From assembly GCF_001417735.1 (NCBI RefSeq), contig NZ_BBUZ01000022.1:62001-126000 (forward strand): DNA of 64,000 nucleotides. Direction: 5' to 3'. Below the pieces are notes generated by a model that made no database searches, had not been told where the DNA came from, and was given only the letters and a program-made list of their open reading frames with translations. The DNA comes from Streptomyces sp. NBRC 110028 (GTDB lineage: Bacteria > Actinomycetota > Actinomycetes > Streptomycetales > Streptomycetaceae). Positions 15,315 to 24,094 of this stretch are shown piece by piece (the first letter of the stretch is position 1; the number at the start of each line of letters is the position of its first letter). Both the position numbers and the translations under genes were made by a program.

Positions 15315-15481
15315 CTAGTGCCGCGTCAGCCAAGGTTCACCCCGCTCGCCGCCCTGGCACGGCCATCTGCGGCGTTGCCGAATCGACCGAGTAGGCCCAC
15401 TACGAGGCCGATCCGGCGCCTTGCATCTGACCGCACCAGGACGCCTCGCTACCGGGCAAACCTTGGCTGACGCGGCACTAG
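15315..15481. mobile_element. 167-bp MITE-like element A with perfect 23-bp terminal inverted repeats
   Basis: CTAGTGCCGCGTCAGCC... (15315-15337) is repeated exactly, inverted, at 15459-15481. There is no reading frame inside. A 53-bp interior segment (15372-15424) matches most positions of 63172-63225 in element B. It lies between tRNA-Asp and the DUF6274 gene. A non-autonomous transposon or a mobile structured repeat is the best guess; no target-site duplication is obvious. Confidence 0.7.
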
Positions 15482-15515
15482 AAGGTGGCGTGGGGGTGGC
15501 CGGGAGGTGCGGCAT

Positions 15516-15719
15516 ATGACGACGACCGCGAAACATGAGACCAGGGCCCTGCTGCGGGCCCATCTGGCGGCCGCCTCGGGCTACCGCCACTTCACCCGGC
15601 ACTGCCCGGTCTGCCATCGGCTGCTGCGGCTGGCGATGGAGCCGTCGCCGCCACCAACAGACCCGGCGGAGCCGGCGCCCGCCGGGGGATCACACTCCGA
15701 CGACTCGTCAACTCATTGA
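15516..15719 (+). CDS. DUF6274 family small protein
   Basis: 67 aa from ATG at 15516, with GGGAGG 8-9 nt upstream; a GTG at 15507 would add three residues. A CPVC motif (HCPVCHRLLRLAM) suggests a metal-binding or redox knuckle, and the last 25 residues are Pro/Ala/Ser-rich. Proteins like this sit next to bldC in many Streptomyces genomes, as I recall. Function unknown. Its promoter would lie in or near MITE-like element A. Confidence 0.8.
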   Translation: MTTTAKHETRALLRAHLAAASGYRHFTRHCPVCHRLLRLAMEPSPPPTDPAEPAPAGGSHSDDSSTH

Positions 15720-15955
15720 GCCCTCACCGCTGTTCCGCGGAAGCCAACAAGCGCTGAACCATGTGACGGGAGTCACTGAATGAGTTTTGACGAGTGGGGG
15801 AACTTACGCCCGCCCCACAACAGGTCAATTTAATATGTGCAATTGCACCCTCTGCCCGGGCCCTCCGGAGAGGGTCACAGAGGGTCGCCCGGGCCGCGCC
15901 CCGATGCCCGCCGGAGCGGTCGCCGACAGCCCGGCGAGGGGGCCCGGGAGGGCAT
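15720..15955. other. Gene-free stretch between DUF6274 and the bldC terminator
   Basis: No coding sequence is supported. A short AT-rich patch at 15826-15846 has CAATT and AATTG in inverted orientation about 10 nt apart; I see no other structure. Confidence 0.5.
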
Positions 15956-15994
15956 AAAAAGATCGCGCTGGACCCGGCGGAGTCCAGCGCGATC
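15956..15994 (-). terminator. bldC transcription terminator
   Basis: A 13-bp perfect stem (15961-15973 with 15982-15994) is followed on the minus strand by five U residues (AAAAA at 15956-15960), a textbook intrinsic terminator 115 bp past the bldC stop. Confidence 0.93.
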
Positions 15995-16109
15995 GACGAC
16001 GCACCCATGTTGAGCGGTGATGGCCTGTTGGGGCAGGCACCCGTCGTGGTGGAGCCATACAGGCGAAAGCCGGGCTGGGGGGCCCGGATATGCCCGGTTA
16101 TGCGGTTGT

Positions 16110-16316
16110 TCAGGCCTCGCTGCGCTGCTGCGGGATGCCCGCGAGAAGCGCACGGACCTCCGCTTCGCGGTAGCGCCGGTGCCCTCCGAGCGTGCGGATG
16201 GACGTGAGCTTGCCAGCCTTGGCCCAGCGCGTGACCGTCTTCGGGTCCACACGGAACATGGTGGCAACCTCAGCCGGGGTCAGCAGCGGCTCGGCATCAG
16301 GGGTGCGAGCGGTCAT
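16110..16316 (-). CDS. bldC: BldC developmental regulator (MerR-like DNA-binding protein)
   Basis: 68 aa; MTARTPDAEPLLTPAEVATM start, then the HTH FRVDPKTVTRWAKAGKLTSI and GGHRRYREAEVRALLAG, the complete length and sequence style of Streptomyces BldC. BldC binds direct repeats cooperatively and delays sporulation onset, holding cells in vegetative growth. The ATG at 16316 has a strong GAGGAGG site. Gene order hrpA, tRNA-Asp, DUF6274, bldC, conserved hypothetical, vdh is the standard core arrangement. The protein has no effector domain. Confidence 0.98.
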   Translation of the reverse strand: MTARTPDAEPLLTPAEVATMFRVDPKTVTRWAKAGKLTSIRTLGGHRRYREAEVRALLAGIPQQRSEA

Positions 16317-16837
16317 GAGCGGCCTCCTCGGGAGAACCGAACCATCACGGTTCTTTCCTCTAAATTCTGCACCTTGACCCGCGTTGCCCGAAATGGCGGA
16401 CGCGGGCCGAGTCGGTTATAGGACGAACGGCTTGTCCTCGGCACTACAACTACACCATCTGTCCAGCCCCGTCGGCCAAACCGATGGAATTGCCCTCTCA
16501 GGTGCCCAACCTCGACGGAAGCCGATGGACCATGTCATAGCGGACAGTCACGCAGCGATGACGATCAGTCACAACAGGATCAGGGGTATCAGATCCGCCA
16601 AGGAGTGCAATACCGATGAATCCGCCCATACTTGGGCGGAAGGAGAACTTCCCGGACTCCTTGTCCTATTTTGACACGAGGGTGGGGGATTGCCGCAAGA
16701 CCCGAAGTCAGTGCTTTAGATCACGATTGACGTAATGGCCCGGATCGGGACCTACGTCCCCCGCTCCAGCTCTGACGCACCCGGCCGCCCGTTGGATCCG
16801 CTTTCCCCGGACCGGCCCGTTCAGACCCTGTCCGGCC
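16317..16837. promoter_or_regulatory. bldC upstream region
   Basis: 521 bp between the bldC start and the stop of the next minus-strand gene. The first 80 bp upstream of bldC are relatively AT-rich (TTCTTTCCTCTAAATTC at 16349-16365) and should hold its promoter. A perfect 7-bp hairpin CCGCCCA/TGGGCGG with a TACT loop lies at 16622-16639 and could end transcription of the upstream gene. I do not support any coding sequence here. Confidence 0.5.
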
Positions 16838-17674
16838 CTAGCTGGCGTTCTGTCGTCCCCGGATCTCGCTCCACCGATCGGTCAGCCGCTCATATGCGCT
16901 GCCCGCACGCTCCCCGTCCCCGTCCCTCAGTGCCGCAAGCCCTTCCGCCACGTCCGCCGCCGAGCGATCGTCCTCCAGCTGCCCGGCGGGCACCACGTGC
17001 ACCAGACCGCCGTAGTCCAGTTCGACCAGCGACCGCGGATGGAATTCCTCCAGCCATCGGCCCACGTCGACCAGGCCGTCGATGAGCGGCCCCTCGCCGA
17101 GAGCCTCCTTGAGCACCTTAAGCCCGCGCGCCACCCGCCGTCTGGCCTGGACCATCGGGGTGCGGTAACGCAGGATGAGACCGTCGTCACCCTTGGTGCA
17201 CTCACGCTCCTCGTCCGCGAAGAGCACGAACCAGCGGACCGGGACATGCCAGGTCGCCGAGCGGATCCACGGACGGGCGTCCGGGTTGCGCTCCAGCCAC
17301 TGCTCGTAGTCCGAGGCGGCCTGCCGGCGCACCACGGGAGGCAGCGCGGCGTCCAGGAGGGGGCCGGGAAGGCGCTCGGGCAGCTCTTCCAGGGCCAACC
17401 AGCCACGCAGCCGCGTCCGCCACGGACAGACGCATGTGACGCCGTCCACGACCGCCACAAAGGCGTCCGCGCTCTCGTGCACCGGAACCGGCACCGGGGG
17501 CACCGGCAGCAGGTCGGCGAGCGACCGCCGCAGCTCGTCCTGGACGCCGGGCAGCTCCTCGCGCTTGGCGTAGGCCGCCCAGTGCGTGCGCTCCGGTTCG
17601 GGAAAAGCACCCAGTGGCTCATAGACACGGAGATACGCCGCATACGGGACAATCACCGAAGACGCCAAGGTCAC
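16838..17674 (-). CDS. Conserved actinobacterial hypothetical protein
   Basis: 278 aa from GTG at 17674. I do not recognise a catalytic motif. There is no signal peptide or membrane helix. Visible features are a central Trp-rich stretch ([33 protein letters not shown]) and a C-terminal helix-rich segment ([18 protein letters not shown]). The position between bldC and vdh matches SCO4090 in S. coelicolor from memory. The sequence profile suggests a soluble cytoplasmic protein; DNA or nucleotide binding cannot be argued from what I see. Confidence 0.85.
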   Translation of the reverse strand: MTLASSVIVPYAAYLRVYEPLGAFPEPERTHWAAYAKREELPGVQDELRRSLADLLPVPPVPVPVHESADAFVAVVDGVTCVCPWRTRLRGWLALEELPERLPGPLLDAALPPVVRRQAASDYEQWLERNPDARPWIRSATWHVPVRWFVLFADEERECTKGDDGLILRYRTPMVQARRRVARGLKVLKEALGEGPLIDGLVDVGRWLEEFHPRSLVELDYGGLVHVVPAGQLEDDRSAADVAEGLAALRDGDGERAGSAYERLTDRWSEIRGRQNAS

Positions 17675-17866
17675 ACGCGCTCCCTCAAGGCCGATACCAC
17701 CGCCAGGAGTTGCCTACCCCCTGCTCACCGCATCGTCCCACGACCACCATGCGGACTCGGCGGGGACATGGCCGCTCCCGCGCCCTCCCAGGGCTTACGC
17801 TCGTGCCCACCGGCCCTCCCCACCAGCTCGGAGGGCGCCTTACCCCGACCTCTGGGAGTCACCACC

Positions 17867-19009
17867 GTGACCGACGTACGTCACACCGTCAGCGTCGACG
17901 GTCCGACGGAGAGTCGCGTGCCGAACCCTCTCTCGCCCCTGTCGATACTGTTCCGGACCGATCTGGGCGGCCATGAACAGGTCCTGCTCTGCCAGGACCG
18001 GGAGAGCGGCCTGAAGGCCGTCATCGCGATCCACTCGACCGCCCTGGGCCCCGCCCTCGGCGGCACCCGCTTCCACGCCTACAGCGCCGAGGAACACCCC
18101 GAGGAAGCGGCGGTCCTCGACGCGCTCAACCTCGCCCGCGGCATGTCCTACAAGAACGCGCTGGCCGGGCTCGACCACGGTGGCGGAAAGGCCGTGATCC
18201 TCGGCGATCCCGAGGAGATCAAGACCGAAGCGCTGCTGCTCGCCTACGGCCGTTTCGTGGCCTCCCTGGGCGGTCGCTACGTCACCGCCTGCGACGTGGG
18301 CACCTACGTCGCCGACATGGACGTCATCGCCCGCGAGTGCCCCTGGACCACCGGCCGCTCCCCGGAGAACGGCGGCGCCGGCGACTCCTCCGTGCTGACC
18401 GCCTACGGCGTCTTCCAGGGCATGCGGGCCAGCGCCCAGGCCTCCTGGGGCGCGCCCACGCTGCGCGGCCGCCGGGTCGGCATCGCGGGCGTCGGCAAGG
18501 TCGGCCACCACCTGGTGGAGCATCTGCTGGAGGACGGCGCGGAGGTCGTCGTCACCGACGTGCGCGCCGAGTCGGTCGACCGGGTGCTGGCCCGCCACCC
18601 CCGGATCGAGGCGGTCCGGGACACCGGCGCCCTGATCCGCGCCGGTCTCGACGTCTACGCGCCGTGCGCGCTCGGTGGCGCGCTGGACGACGACACGGTG
18701 CCCGTCCTGACCGCGAAGGTGGTGTGCGGCGCCGCCAACAACCAGCTCGCCCACCCGGGGGTCGAGAAGGACCTCGCCGACCGCAGGATCCTCTACGCGC
18801 CGGACTACGTGGTGAACGCGGGTGGTGTGATCCAGGTCGCGGACGAACTGCACGGCTTCGACTTCGAGCGGGCCAAGGCCAAGGCGTCACAGATCTTTGA
18901 CACAACTTTGGCCATTTTTGATCGGGCCCGGACCGATGGCATTCCGCCCGCGGCCGCCGCCGACCGGCTCGCCGAACACCGTATGGCGGAGGGCCACGGC
19001 GCCACCTGA
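17867..19009 (+). CDS. vdh: Valine/leucine dehydrogenase (Glu/Leu/Phe/Val dehydrogenase family)
   Basis: 380 aa from GTG at 17867 (GGGAG upstream). The substrate domain has GGTRFH and the catalytic-lysine region [16 protein letters not shown]; the NAD domain has [24 protein letters not shown] and AANNQL. It oxidatively deaminates branched-chain amino acids to 2-oxo acids, which feed fatty acid and polyketide precursor supply. Vdh is the known enzyme at this position in Streptomyces. The 3' end has generated a tandem repeat containing copies of the stop region. Confidence 0.95.
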   Translation: MTDVRHTVSVDGPTESRVPNPLSPLSILFRTDLGGHEQVLLCQDRESGLKAVIAIHSTALGPALGGTRFHAYSAEEHPEEAAVLDALNLARGMSYKNALAGLDHGGGKAVILGDPEEIKTEALLLAYGRFVASLGGRYVTACDVGTYVADMDVIARECPWTTGRSPENGGAGDSSVLTAYGVFQGMRASAQASWGAPTLRGRRVGIAGVGKVGHHLVEHLLEDGAEVVVTDVRAESVDRVLARHPRIEAVRDTGALIRAGLDVYAPCALGGALDDDTVPVLTAKVVCGAANNQLAHPGVEKDLADRRILYAPDYVVNAGGVIQVADELHGFDFERAKAKASQIFDTTLAIFDRARTDGIPPAAAADRLAEHRMAEGHGAT

Positions 19010-19010
19010 G

Positions 19011-19064
19011 GGACACCTGAGCACCGCCTGAGCACCGCCTGAGCACCGTCCGAGCGCCGCCCGG
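19011..19064. repeat. 11-bp tandem repeat directly after vdh
   Basis: Four units of GCACCGCCTGA-type sequence (19021-19031, 19032-19042, then two diverged copies to 19064), continuing the ACCTGAG pattern of the vdh stop region at 19003-19010. Another repeated block (CGATGAGCCGCCG) lies near 19127-19152. Confidence 0.75.
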
Positions 19065-19478
19065 GGGCCACCTGGGCGTCGCCCGGACGTCGCTCGACCG
19101 CCGCCGGATCGCCGCCGGACCGCCGCGATGAGCCGCCGCGATGAGCCGCCGCGACAGGCCGTGTGGGGAGCGGGAAAGCTCTTCCGGGCACGCCGTACCG
19201 GCCGGTATGGGACCCCTTGGCGAGAGATCCCTCACGGCCCCTCGGCGGGTCGGCCCACGAGACAGGTTAAAATCGCAGCTGACCAGCGGGGACGGGGCGC
19301 CTCGCGGGTTCTGCCTCGTGGCACGTCGTGTGGGCGACGTACCGTATGGCCACAGAAGCAGGTACCGTTGAAGCCCTACGGGCCGGTCTCTCTTTTGGGG
19401 AGTCCGCTCCGATTCATGAACGTGAACGCGTGTCAAGACTCTGGGGCCGTCGAGCCCCGTCGTTGAGGGGGTCGAGCC
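19065..19478. promoter_or_regulatory. Upstream region of the DUF3073 gene
   Basis: No gene is supported in these 414 bp. GTTAAAATCG near 19266 and a less GC-rich tract at 19340-19430 (CTCTCTTTTGGGGAG) suggest promoter and leader sequence for the DUF3073 gene, which has a GAGGGGG ribosome site at 19465-19471. Confidence 0.45.
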
Positions 19479-19739
19479 ATGGGGCGCGGCCGGGCCAAGG
19501 CCAAGCAGACGAAGGTCGCCCGCCAGCTGAAGTACAACAGCGGCGGGACGGACCTCTCACGCCTGGCCGAGGAGCTGGGCGCATCGCCGACATCGAACCA
19601 GCCGCCGAATGGCGAGCCGTTCGAGGATGACGATGAGCTGGACGATGACCCGTACGCACAGTACGCGGATCTGTACAACGACGACGATGACGAGGACGAC
19701 GACCGGTCGGACTCGTCCGTGCAACGTCGCCGTGCCTGA
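19479..19739 (+). CDS. DUF3073 protein
   Basis: 86 aa. A basic N-terminus (MGRGRAKAKQTKVARQLKY) is followed by LSRLAEELG and a very acidic, Asp-rich tail (DDDDEDDDRSD), the hallmark of DUF3073, found throughout actinobacteria between vdh and purM. The charge split suggests binding to nucleic acid or a basic protein partner, but the function is not known. A convergent terminator separates it from purM. Confidence 0.93.
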   Translation: MGRGRAKAKQTKVARQLKYNSGGTDLSRLAEELGASPTSNQPPNGEPFEDDDELDDDPYAQYADLYNDDDDEDDDRSDSSVQRRRA

Positions 19740-19810
19740 AATGTGGTTCCCGCACCAGCGGGGTTGATCCTTCCACCACATTCCAGGCGCTCGGCAATCG
19801 CCGCACCTCC

Positions 19811-19840
19811 GCCGGTCCGGGGCAGCCGCCTCGGACCGGC
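19811..19840. terminator. Bidirectional terminator between DUF3073 and purM
   Basis: GCCGGTCCG (19811-19819) pairs with CGGACCGGC (19832-19840) around a 12-nt loop, with TTCTGT after it on the plus strand. Confidence 0.7.
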
Positions 19841-19873
19841 TTCTGTGCTGTCCGCGCGCCGGGCGCGGCCGAC

Positions 19874-20944
19874 TCAGCTCGCGTAGTCACCGGTCAGCGT
19901 CACCGCTTCCGTGTCACCGGCCGTACGGTCGGTGATCTCTCCGCTGACCCAGGCGTGCACCCCGCGGTCCTCCAGGGTGGCCAGCGCGACGTCCACCGAC
20001 GCGCCCGGCACGACGGCCATCATGCCGACGCCCATGTTGAGGGTCTTCTCCAGCTCCAGCCGCTCTACCGAGCCGAGCCGCCCCACCAGGTCGAAGATCG
20101 CGCCGGGGGTCCAGGTCGAGCGGTCCACCACCGCGCGCAAGCCGTCGGGGATGACCCGGGCCAGGTTGTTGGCGAGCCCGCCGCCGGTGATGTGCGAGAA
20201 GGCGTGCACCTCGGCCGTGCGGGTGAGGGCCAGGCAGTCCAGCGAGTAGATCCGGGTCGGCTCCAGCAGCTCCTCCCCCAGCGTCCGGCCCAGCTCCGGC
20301 ACCTCGCGGTCCAGCGCCCAGCCGGCCCGGTCGAAGAGCACATGGCGGACGAGTGAGTACCCGTTCGAGTGAAGTCCGGACGAGGCCATGGCGATCACCA
20401 CGTCCCCTGTACGGATGCGATCCGCGCCCAGCACCGCGTCCGCCTCGACGACGCCCGTACCGGCCCCGGCGACGTCGAAGTCATCGGCGCCCAGCAGCCC
20501 CGGGTGCTCGGCGGTCTCGCCGCCGACCAGCGCGCAGCCCGCCAGCGCACAGCCCTCGGCGATGCCCTTGACGAGGGCGGCGACCCGCTCCGGGTGGACC
20601 TTGCCGACGCAGATGTAGTCGGTCATGAACAGCGGCTCGGCGCCGCACACCACCAGGTCGTCCACGACCATGCCGACCAGGTCGTGGCCGACCGTGTCGT
20701 ACACGCCCATCCGGCGCGCGATGTCCACCTTGGTGCCCACGCCGTCCGTCGCGGACGCCAGCAGCGGGCGCCGGTAGCGGGCGAGCGCGGAGGCGTCGAA
20801 GAGGCCGGCGAAGCCGCCGAGGCCGCCCACGACCTCCGGCCGGCCGGCCTTCTTGACCCACTCCTTCATCAGCTCGACGGCGCGGTCGCCCGCCTCGATG
20901 TCGACGCCCGCGGCGGCGTAGCTGGCACCAGTGGACTCAGACAT
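19874..20944 (-). CDS. purM: Phosphoribosylformylglycinamidine cyclo-ligase (AIR synthetase)
   Basis: 356 aa from ATG at 20944 (AAGG upstream). PurM closes FGAM to AIR with ATP, step 5 of de novo purine synthesis. Visible signatures: SATDGVGTK near 66-74, DLVGMVVDDLVVCGAEP, GGETAEHPG, and ITGGGLANNLARV. Length is normal for the family. It follows purF on the same strand with 61 bp between, so the two are probably co-transcribed. Confidence 0.97.
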   Translation of the reverse strand: MSESTGASYAAAGVDIEAGDRAVELMKEWVKKAGRPEVVGGLGGFAGLFDASALARYRRPLLASATDGVGTKVDIARRMGVYDTVGHDLVGMVVDDLVVCGAEPLFMTDYICVGKVHPERVAALVKGIAEGCALAGCALVGGETAEHPGLLGADDFDVAGAGTGVVEADAVLGADRIRTGDVVIAMASSGLHSNGYSLVRHVLFDRAGWALDREVPELGRTLGEELLEPTRIYSLDCLALTRTAEVHAFSHITGGGLANNLARVIPDGLRAVVDRSTWTPGAIFDLVGRLGSVERLELEKTLNMGVGMMAVVPGASVDVALATLEDRGVHAWVSGEITDRTAGDTEAVTLTGDYAS

Positions 20945-21005
20945 GTGACCTTGGGTTCTTTCGTTTCGGAAAAGCGACATACGAGGGCCGGGTGCCCGGG
21001 GCCTG

Positions 21006-22565
21006 CTACGGGCGGCGGAGCGCGTCGGCGCCGCCGACGCCGGCGGTCAGCGTCCGCACGCCGTCGGCGTCGGCGCTGCTCTGGCTCTGCGTCTCCGACT
21101 CCAGCAGATGCTTGCCCAGCAGCCCCGGGTCCGGCAGGTCCATCGGGTACTCGCCGTCGAAGCAGGCGCGGCACAGATTCGGCTTGGCGATCGTGGTCGC
21201 CTCGATCATGCCGTCGGTGGAGATGTACGCGAGGGAGTCGGCGCCCAGCGACTTGCCGATCTCCTCGGTCGACAGCCCGTTGGCGATCAGCTCGGCGCGG
21301 GTCGCGAAGTCGATGCCGAAGAAGCAGGGCCACTTGATGGGCGGGCTGCTGATCCGGATGTGCACTTCCAGCGCACCGGCCTCGCGGAGCATCCGCACCA
21401 GGGCGCGCTGGGTGTTGCCGCGGACGATCGAGTCGTCCACGACCACCAGCCGCTTGCCCCGGATGACCTCCTTGAGGGGGTTCAGCTTGAGCCGGATGCC
21501 GAGCTGCCGGATGGTCTGCGAGGGCTGGATGAAGGTCCGGCCGACGTAAGAGTTCTTGACCAGCCCGGAGCCGTACGGAATCCCGCTCGCCTCGGCGTAC
21601 CCGACGGCGGCCGGGGTGCCGGACTCCGGCGTCGCTATGACGAGGTCGGCGTCGGCCGGGGCCTCCTTGGCCAGCCGCCGGCCCATCTCGACGCGCGAGA
21701 GGTAGACATTGCGGCCCGCGATGTCGGTGTCGGGGCGCGCCAGGTACACGTACTCGAAGACGCAGCCCTTGGGCCGGGCCGGGGCGAACGTCGTGGAGCG
21801 CAGGCCGTTCTCGTCGATCGCGACCATCTCACCGGGCTCGATCTCCCGGATGAAGGACGCACCCACGATGTCCAGGGCCGCCGTCTCGGACGCCACCACC
21901 CAGCCGCGCTCCAGGCGGCCGAGCACCAGCGGGCGGATGCCCTGCGGGTCCCGGGCGGCGTACAGCGTGTGCTCGTCCATGAAGCAGAGGCTGAAAGCGC
22001 CCTTGACCTTCGGCAGCACGATCGGGGCGGCCTGTTCGACGGTCAGCGCCTTGCCGTCCTCGTCGACCTGCCCCGCGAGGAGGGCGGTGACCAGGTCGGT
22101 GTCGTTGGTGGCCGCGACCTGGGTGGCCCGGCCCCTGTCCCTGGGCAGGGACCCGACCAGCTCCGCCAGCTCGGCGGTGTTGACCAGATTCCCGTTGTGG
22201 CCCAGCGCGATCGAGCCGTGGGCGGTCGCCCGGAACGTCGGCTGCGCGTTCTCCCACACCGAGGCACCGGTGGTGGAGTAGCGGGCATGACCGACCGCGA
22301 TGTGGCCCAGCAGGGAGCCGAGGGAGGTCTCGTCGAAGACTTGCGAGACCAGACCCATGTCCTTGAAGACGAGGATCTGGGAGCCGTTGCTCACTGCGAT
22401 GCCCGCGGACTCCTGACCGCGGTGCTGCAGCGCGTACAGCCCGAAATAGGTGAGTTTGGCGACCTCTTCACCCGGCGCCCAGACTCCGAAGACGCCGCAA
22501 GCGTCCTGGGGGCCCTTCTCACCGGGGAGCAGGTCGTGGCTGAGTCGTCCGTCACCACGTGGCAC
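21006..22565 (-). CDS. purF: Amidophosphoribosyltransferase
   Basis: 519 aa from GTG at 22565. The N-terminal nucleophile domain begins after a short propeptide; Cys23 in QDACGVFG would become the N-terminal catalytic residue. The phosphoribosyltransferase domain has the PRPP loop VVVDDSIVRGNT. Cysteines in KWPCFFGID and CRACFDGEYP fit the Fe-S type of PurF. It commits PRPP and glutamine to phosphoribosylamine. Longer in-frame starts exist but the chosen one matches known Streptomyces PurF. Confidence 0.97.
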   Translation of the reverse strand: MPRGDGRLSHDLLPGEKGPQDACGVFGVWAPGEEVAKLTYFGLYALQHRGQESAGIAVSNGSQILVFKDMGLVSQVFDETSLGSLLGHIAVGHARYSTTGASVWENAQPTFRATAHGSIALGHNGNLVNTAELAELVGSLPRDRGRATQVAATNDTDLVTALLAGQVDEDGKALTVEQAAPIVLPKVKGAFSLCFMDEHTLYAARDPQGIRPLVLGRLERGWVVASETAALDIVGASFIREIEPGEMVAIDENGLRSTTFAPARPKGCVFEYVYLARPDTDIAGRNVYLSRVEMGRRLAKEAPADADLVIATPESGTPAAVGYAEASGIPYGSGLVKNSYVGRTFIQPSQTIRQLGIRLKLNPLKEVIRGKRLVVVDDSIVRGNTQRALVRMLREAGALEVHIRISSPPIKWPCFFGIDFATRAELIANGLSTEEIGKSLGADSLAYISTDGMIEATTIAKPNLCRACFDGEYPMDLPDPGLLGKHLLESETQSQSSADADGVRTLTAGVGGADALRRP

Positions 22566-22747
22566 GGCATCGAGTCTAGGCCAGTTCCGCGGTGCGGCCG
22601 AACGAGGGACCCGATAGAGGGTGTATGTCACATCCGCGAAAGACTCGCTCCCGGCCTCCCCCGACCCCCGATCCGGCCTGCGTACGGCCGATTCCGGCCA
22701 TCGACGGGCGTCTGCGGCTGGGGCGAGGATCACACCGCCCTCGGCCG

Positions 22748-23545
22748 CTAGCGGAGCACGGGGAGATACCCGGTGAGATCGGCGCGCTCACCGCTCGCCG
22801 TCACCTCACCGGCCTCCAGCGCCTCGGCCCAGCCGATCCGGCCGCCGGCCAGCCGGACCCACGTCAGCGGGTTCGTCTCGACGACGTTCGGCGGGGTGCC
22901 GCGGGTGTGCCGGGGGCCCTCCACGCACTGCACGACGGCGAACGGCGGGATGCGCAGCTCGACCGACCCGCCGGGCGCCTTCGCCGCCATGCCGTCGGCC
23001 AGCAGCCGGACGGCGGTGGCCAGCGCCTGACGGTCGTACGGCACGTCCAGCCCCGTGGCCGCCGCCAGATCGTCGGTGTGGACGACCAGCTCGGCGCAGC
23101 GGGTGACGAGGAAGTCGTCCAGCCGTATCGCCCCGACCCGGGCCGCCAGCAACCGCTCCCCCGGCGCCGCCGGGGCCAGCTCGGCGAACCGGGCGGCGGC
23201 CTGCTCCAGCAGCTCATCAGGCGCCGCGACGCTCGCCGCGAGGGCGCGGGTGTCCTCGTCGATCGCCTCGGCGCGCCCCGCGGTGGCGGCCGCCCAGCCG
23301 GTGGCGTCGATCTCCCGCGCGGGCGGCGCGGGGTCCTCCAGATGACGGGCGACCGCTCCCACCGCCATCGACAGATGCGCGATCAGCTCGCGGACCGACC
23401 AGTCGCCGAGCCGGGTGGGCGCGGCCAGCCGCTCCTCGTCCAGCCCCCGCACCGCCTCCTGGACGTGCCGCAGCTGTGCGGTCACGGCGGCGCGGGTCTT
23501 GGCGGGGTCGTAGTTGCGGGCGCGGGCGCGGGAACGGGGCGGCAT
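22748..23545 (-). CDS. Maleylpyruvate-isomerase-family (mycothiol-dependent) protein with SCP2-like C-terminus
   Basis: 265 aa from ATG at 23545. The N-terminal DinB-like helical domain carries LGDWSVRELIAHLS and CAELVVHTDDLAAATG, the His and Glu/His metal-ligand pattern of mycothiol-dependent enzymes. The C-terminal part (VELRIPPFAVVQ, NPLTWVRLAGGRIGW) resembles a sterol-carrier-like domain. Mycothiol is the actinobacterial thiol. Substrate unknown. It sits between purF and a divergent SnoaL-like gene as in S. coelicolor. Confidence 0.85.
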   Translation of the reverse strand: MPPRSRARARNYDPAKTRAAVTAQLRHVQEAVRGLDEERLAAPTRLGDWSVRELIAHLSMAVGAVARHLEDPAPPAREIDATGWAAATAGRAEAIDEDTRALAASVAAPDELLEQAAARFAELAPAAPGERLLAARVGAIRLDDFLVTRCAELVVHTDDLAAATGLDVPYDRQALATAVRLLADGMAAKAPGGSVELRIPPFAVVQCVEGPRHTRGTPPNVVETNPLTWVRLAGGRIGWAEALEAGEVTASGERADLTGYLPVLR

Positions 23546-23631
23546 GGCGCCGACCCTATCGACACTCCGGTGGGGTGGGCGGAGGATGAAAGAAGGGGAC
23601 AGAGGGGTATCTATCGATACGAAAGGTGTGA

Positions 23632-24039
23632 ATGACCATGGGCGAGCACCCCGATGCCGCCGTGGTGCGCCGCGCATGCACCGCGTTCCAGCAGGGCGAC
23701 CTGGACACCGTCGGCTCACTGATGACGGCGGACGTCGTCCACCATGTGCCCGGTGACAACATGATCTCCGGACATCACAAGGGCCGGGACGCGTGCATGC
23801 AGCTGTACCGCACCGAGTACGAGGAGACCGGCGGCACACTGCGGTTCGATCTGGAGACGGTGATGCCCGACGGGCGCGGGCATGTGATCTCCGGCCACCA
23901 CCTCCGCGCCGAACGCGGCAACCGCACGCTGGACATGAAGACCGGGCTGTTCTTCACCATCGTCGGCGGGAAGATCAGCGACATCGACTACTGCGTCGAG
24001 GACATCGACGCCGCCGACGCCTTCTGGGCGAAGGGATGA
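23632..24039 (+). CDS. SnoaL/NTF2-like protein
   Basis: 135 aa; ATG at 23632 with AAAGG upstream, or ATG at 23638. NTF2-type alpha+beta fold: RRACTAFQQGDLDTVGSLM, VVHHVPGDNMISGHHKGRDACMQLY, and a C-terminal strand IVGGKISDIDYCVEDIDAADAFW. Relatives include polyketide cyclases and isomerases, but single-domain members have many uses. A GTATC-TATC-GATAC inverted repeat at 23607-23620 lies just before the ribosome site and could be an operator. Confidence 0.85.
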   Translation: MTMGEHPDAAVVRRACTAFQQGDLDTVGSLMTADVVHHVPGDNMISGHHKGRDACMQLYRTEYEETGGTLRFDLETVMPDGRGHVISGHHLRAERGNRTLDMKTGLFFTIVGGKISDIDYCVEDIDAADAFWAKG

Positions 24040-24045
24040 CGCGGC

Positions 24046-24089
24046 CGTCGGGCTTGGCCCCGCCCACCGGGGCGGGGCCAAGCCCGACG
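24046..24089. terminator. Terminator between the SnoaL-like gene and purL
   Basis: A 20-bp perfect stem (24046-24065 with 24070-24089) with an ACCG loop lies between the converging genes and likely serves both. Confidence 0.92.
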
Positions 24090-24094
24090 GGCGC

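Noticed and set aside
16616..16735. 39-codon open frame after AAGGAG in the bldC upstream region
   Set aside because: Ribosome site is 10 nt away and third-position GC is low compared with real genes here; a hairpin lies within it. Not supported.
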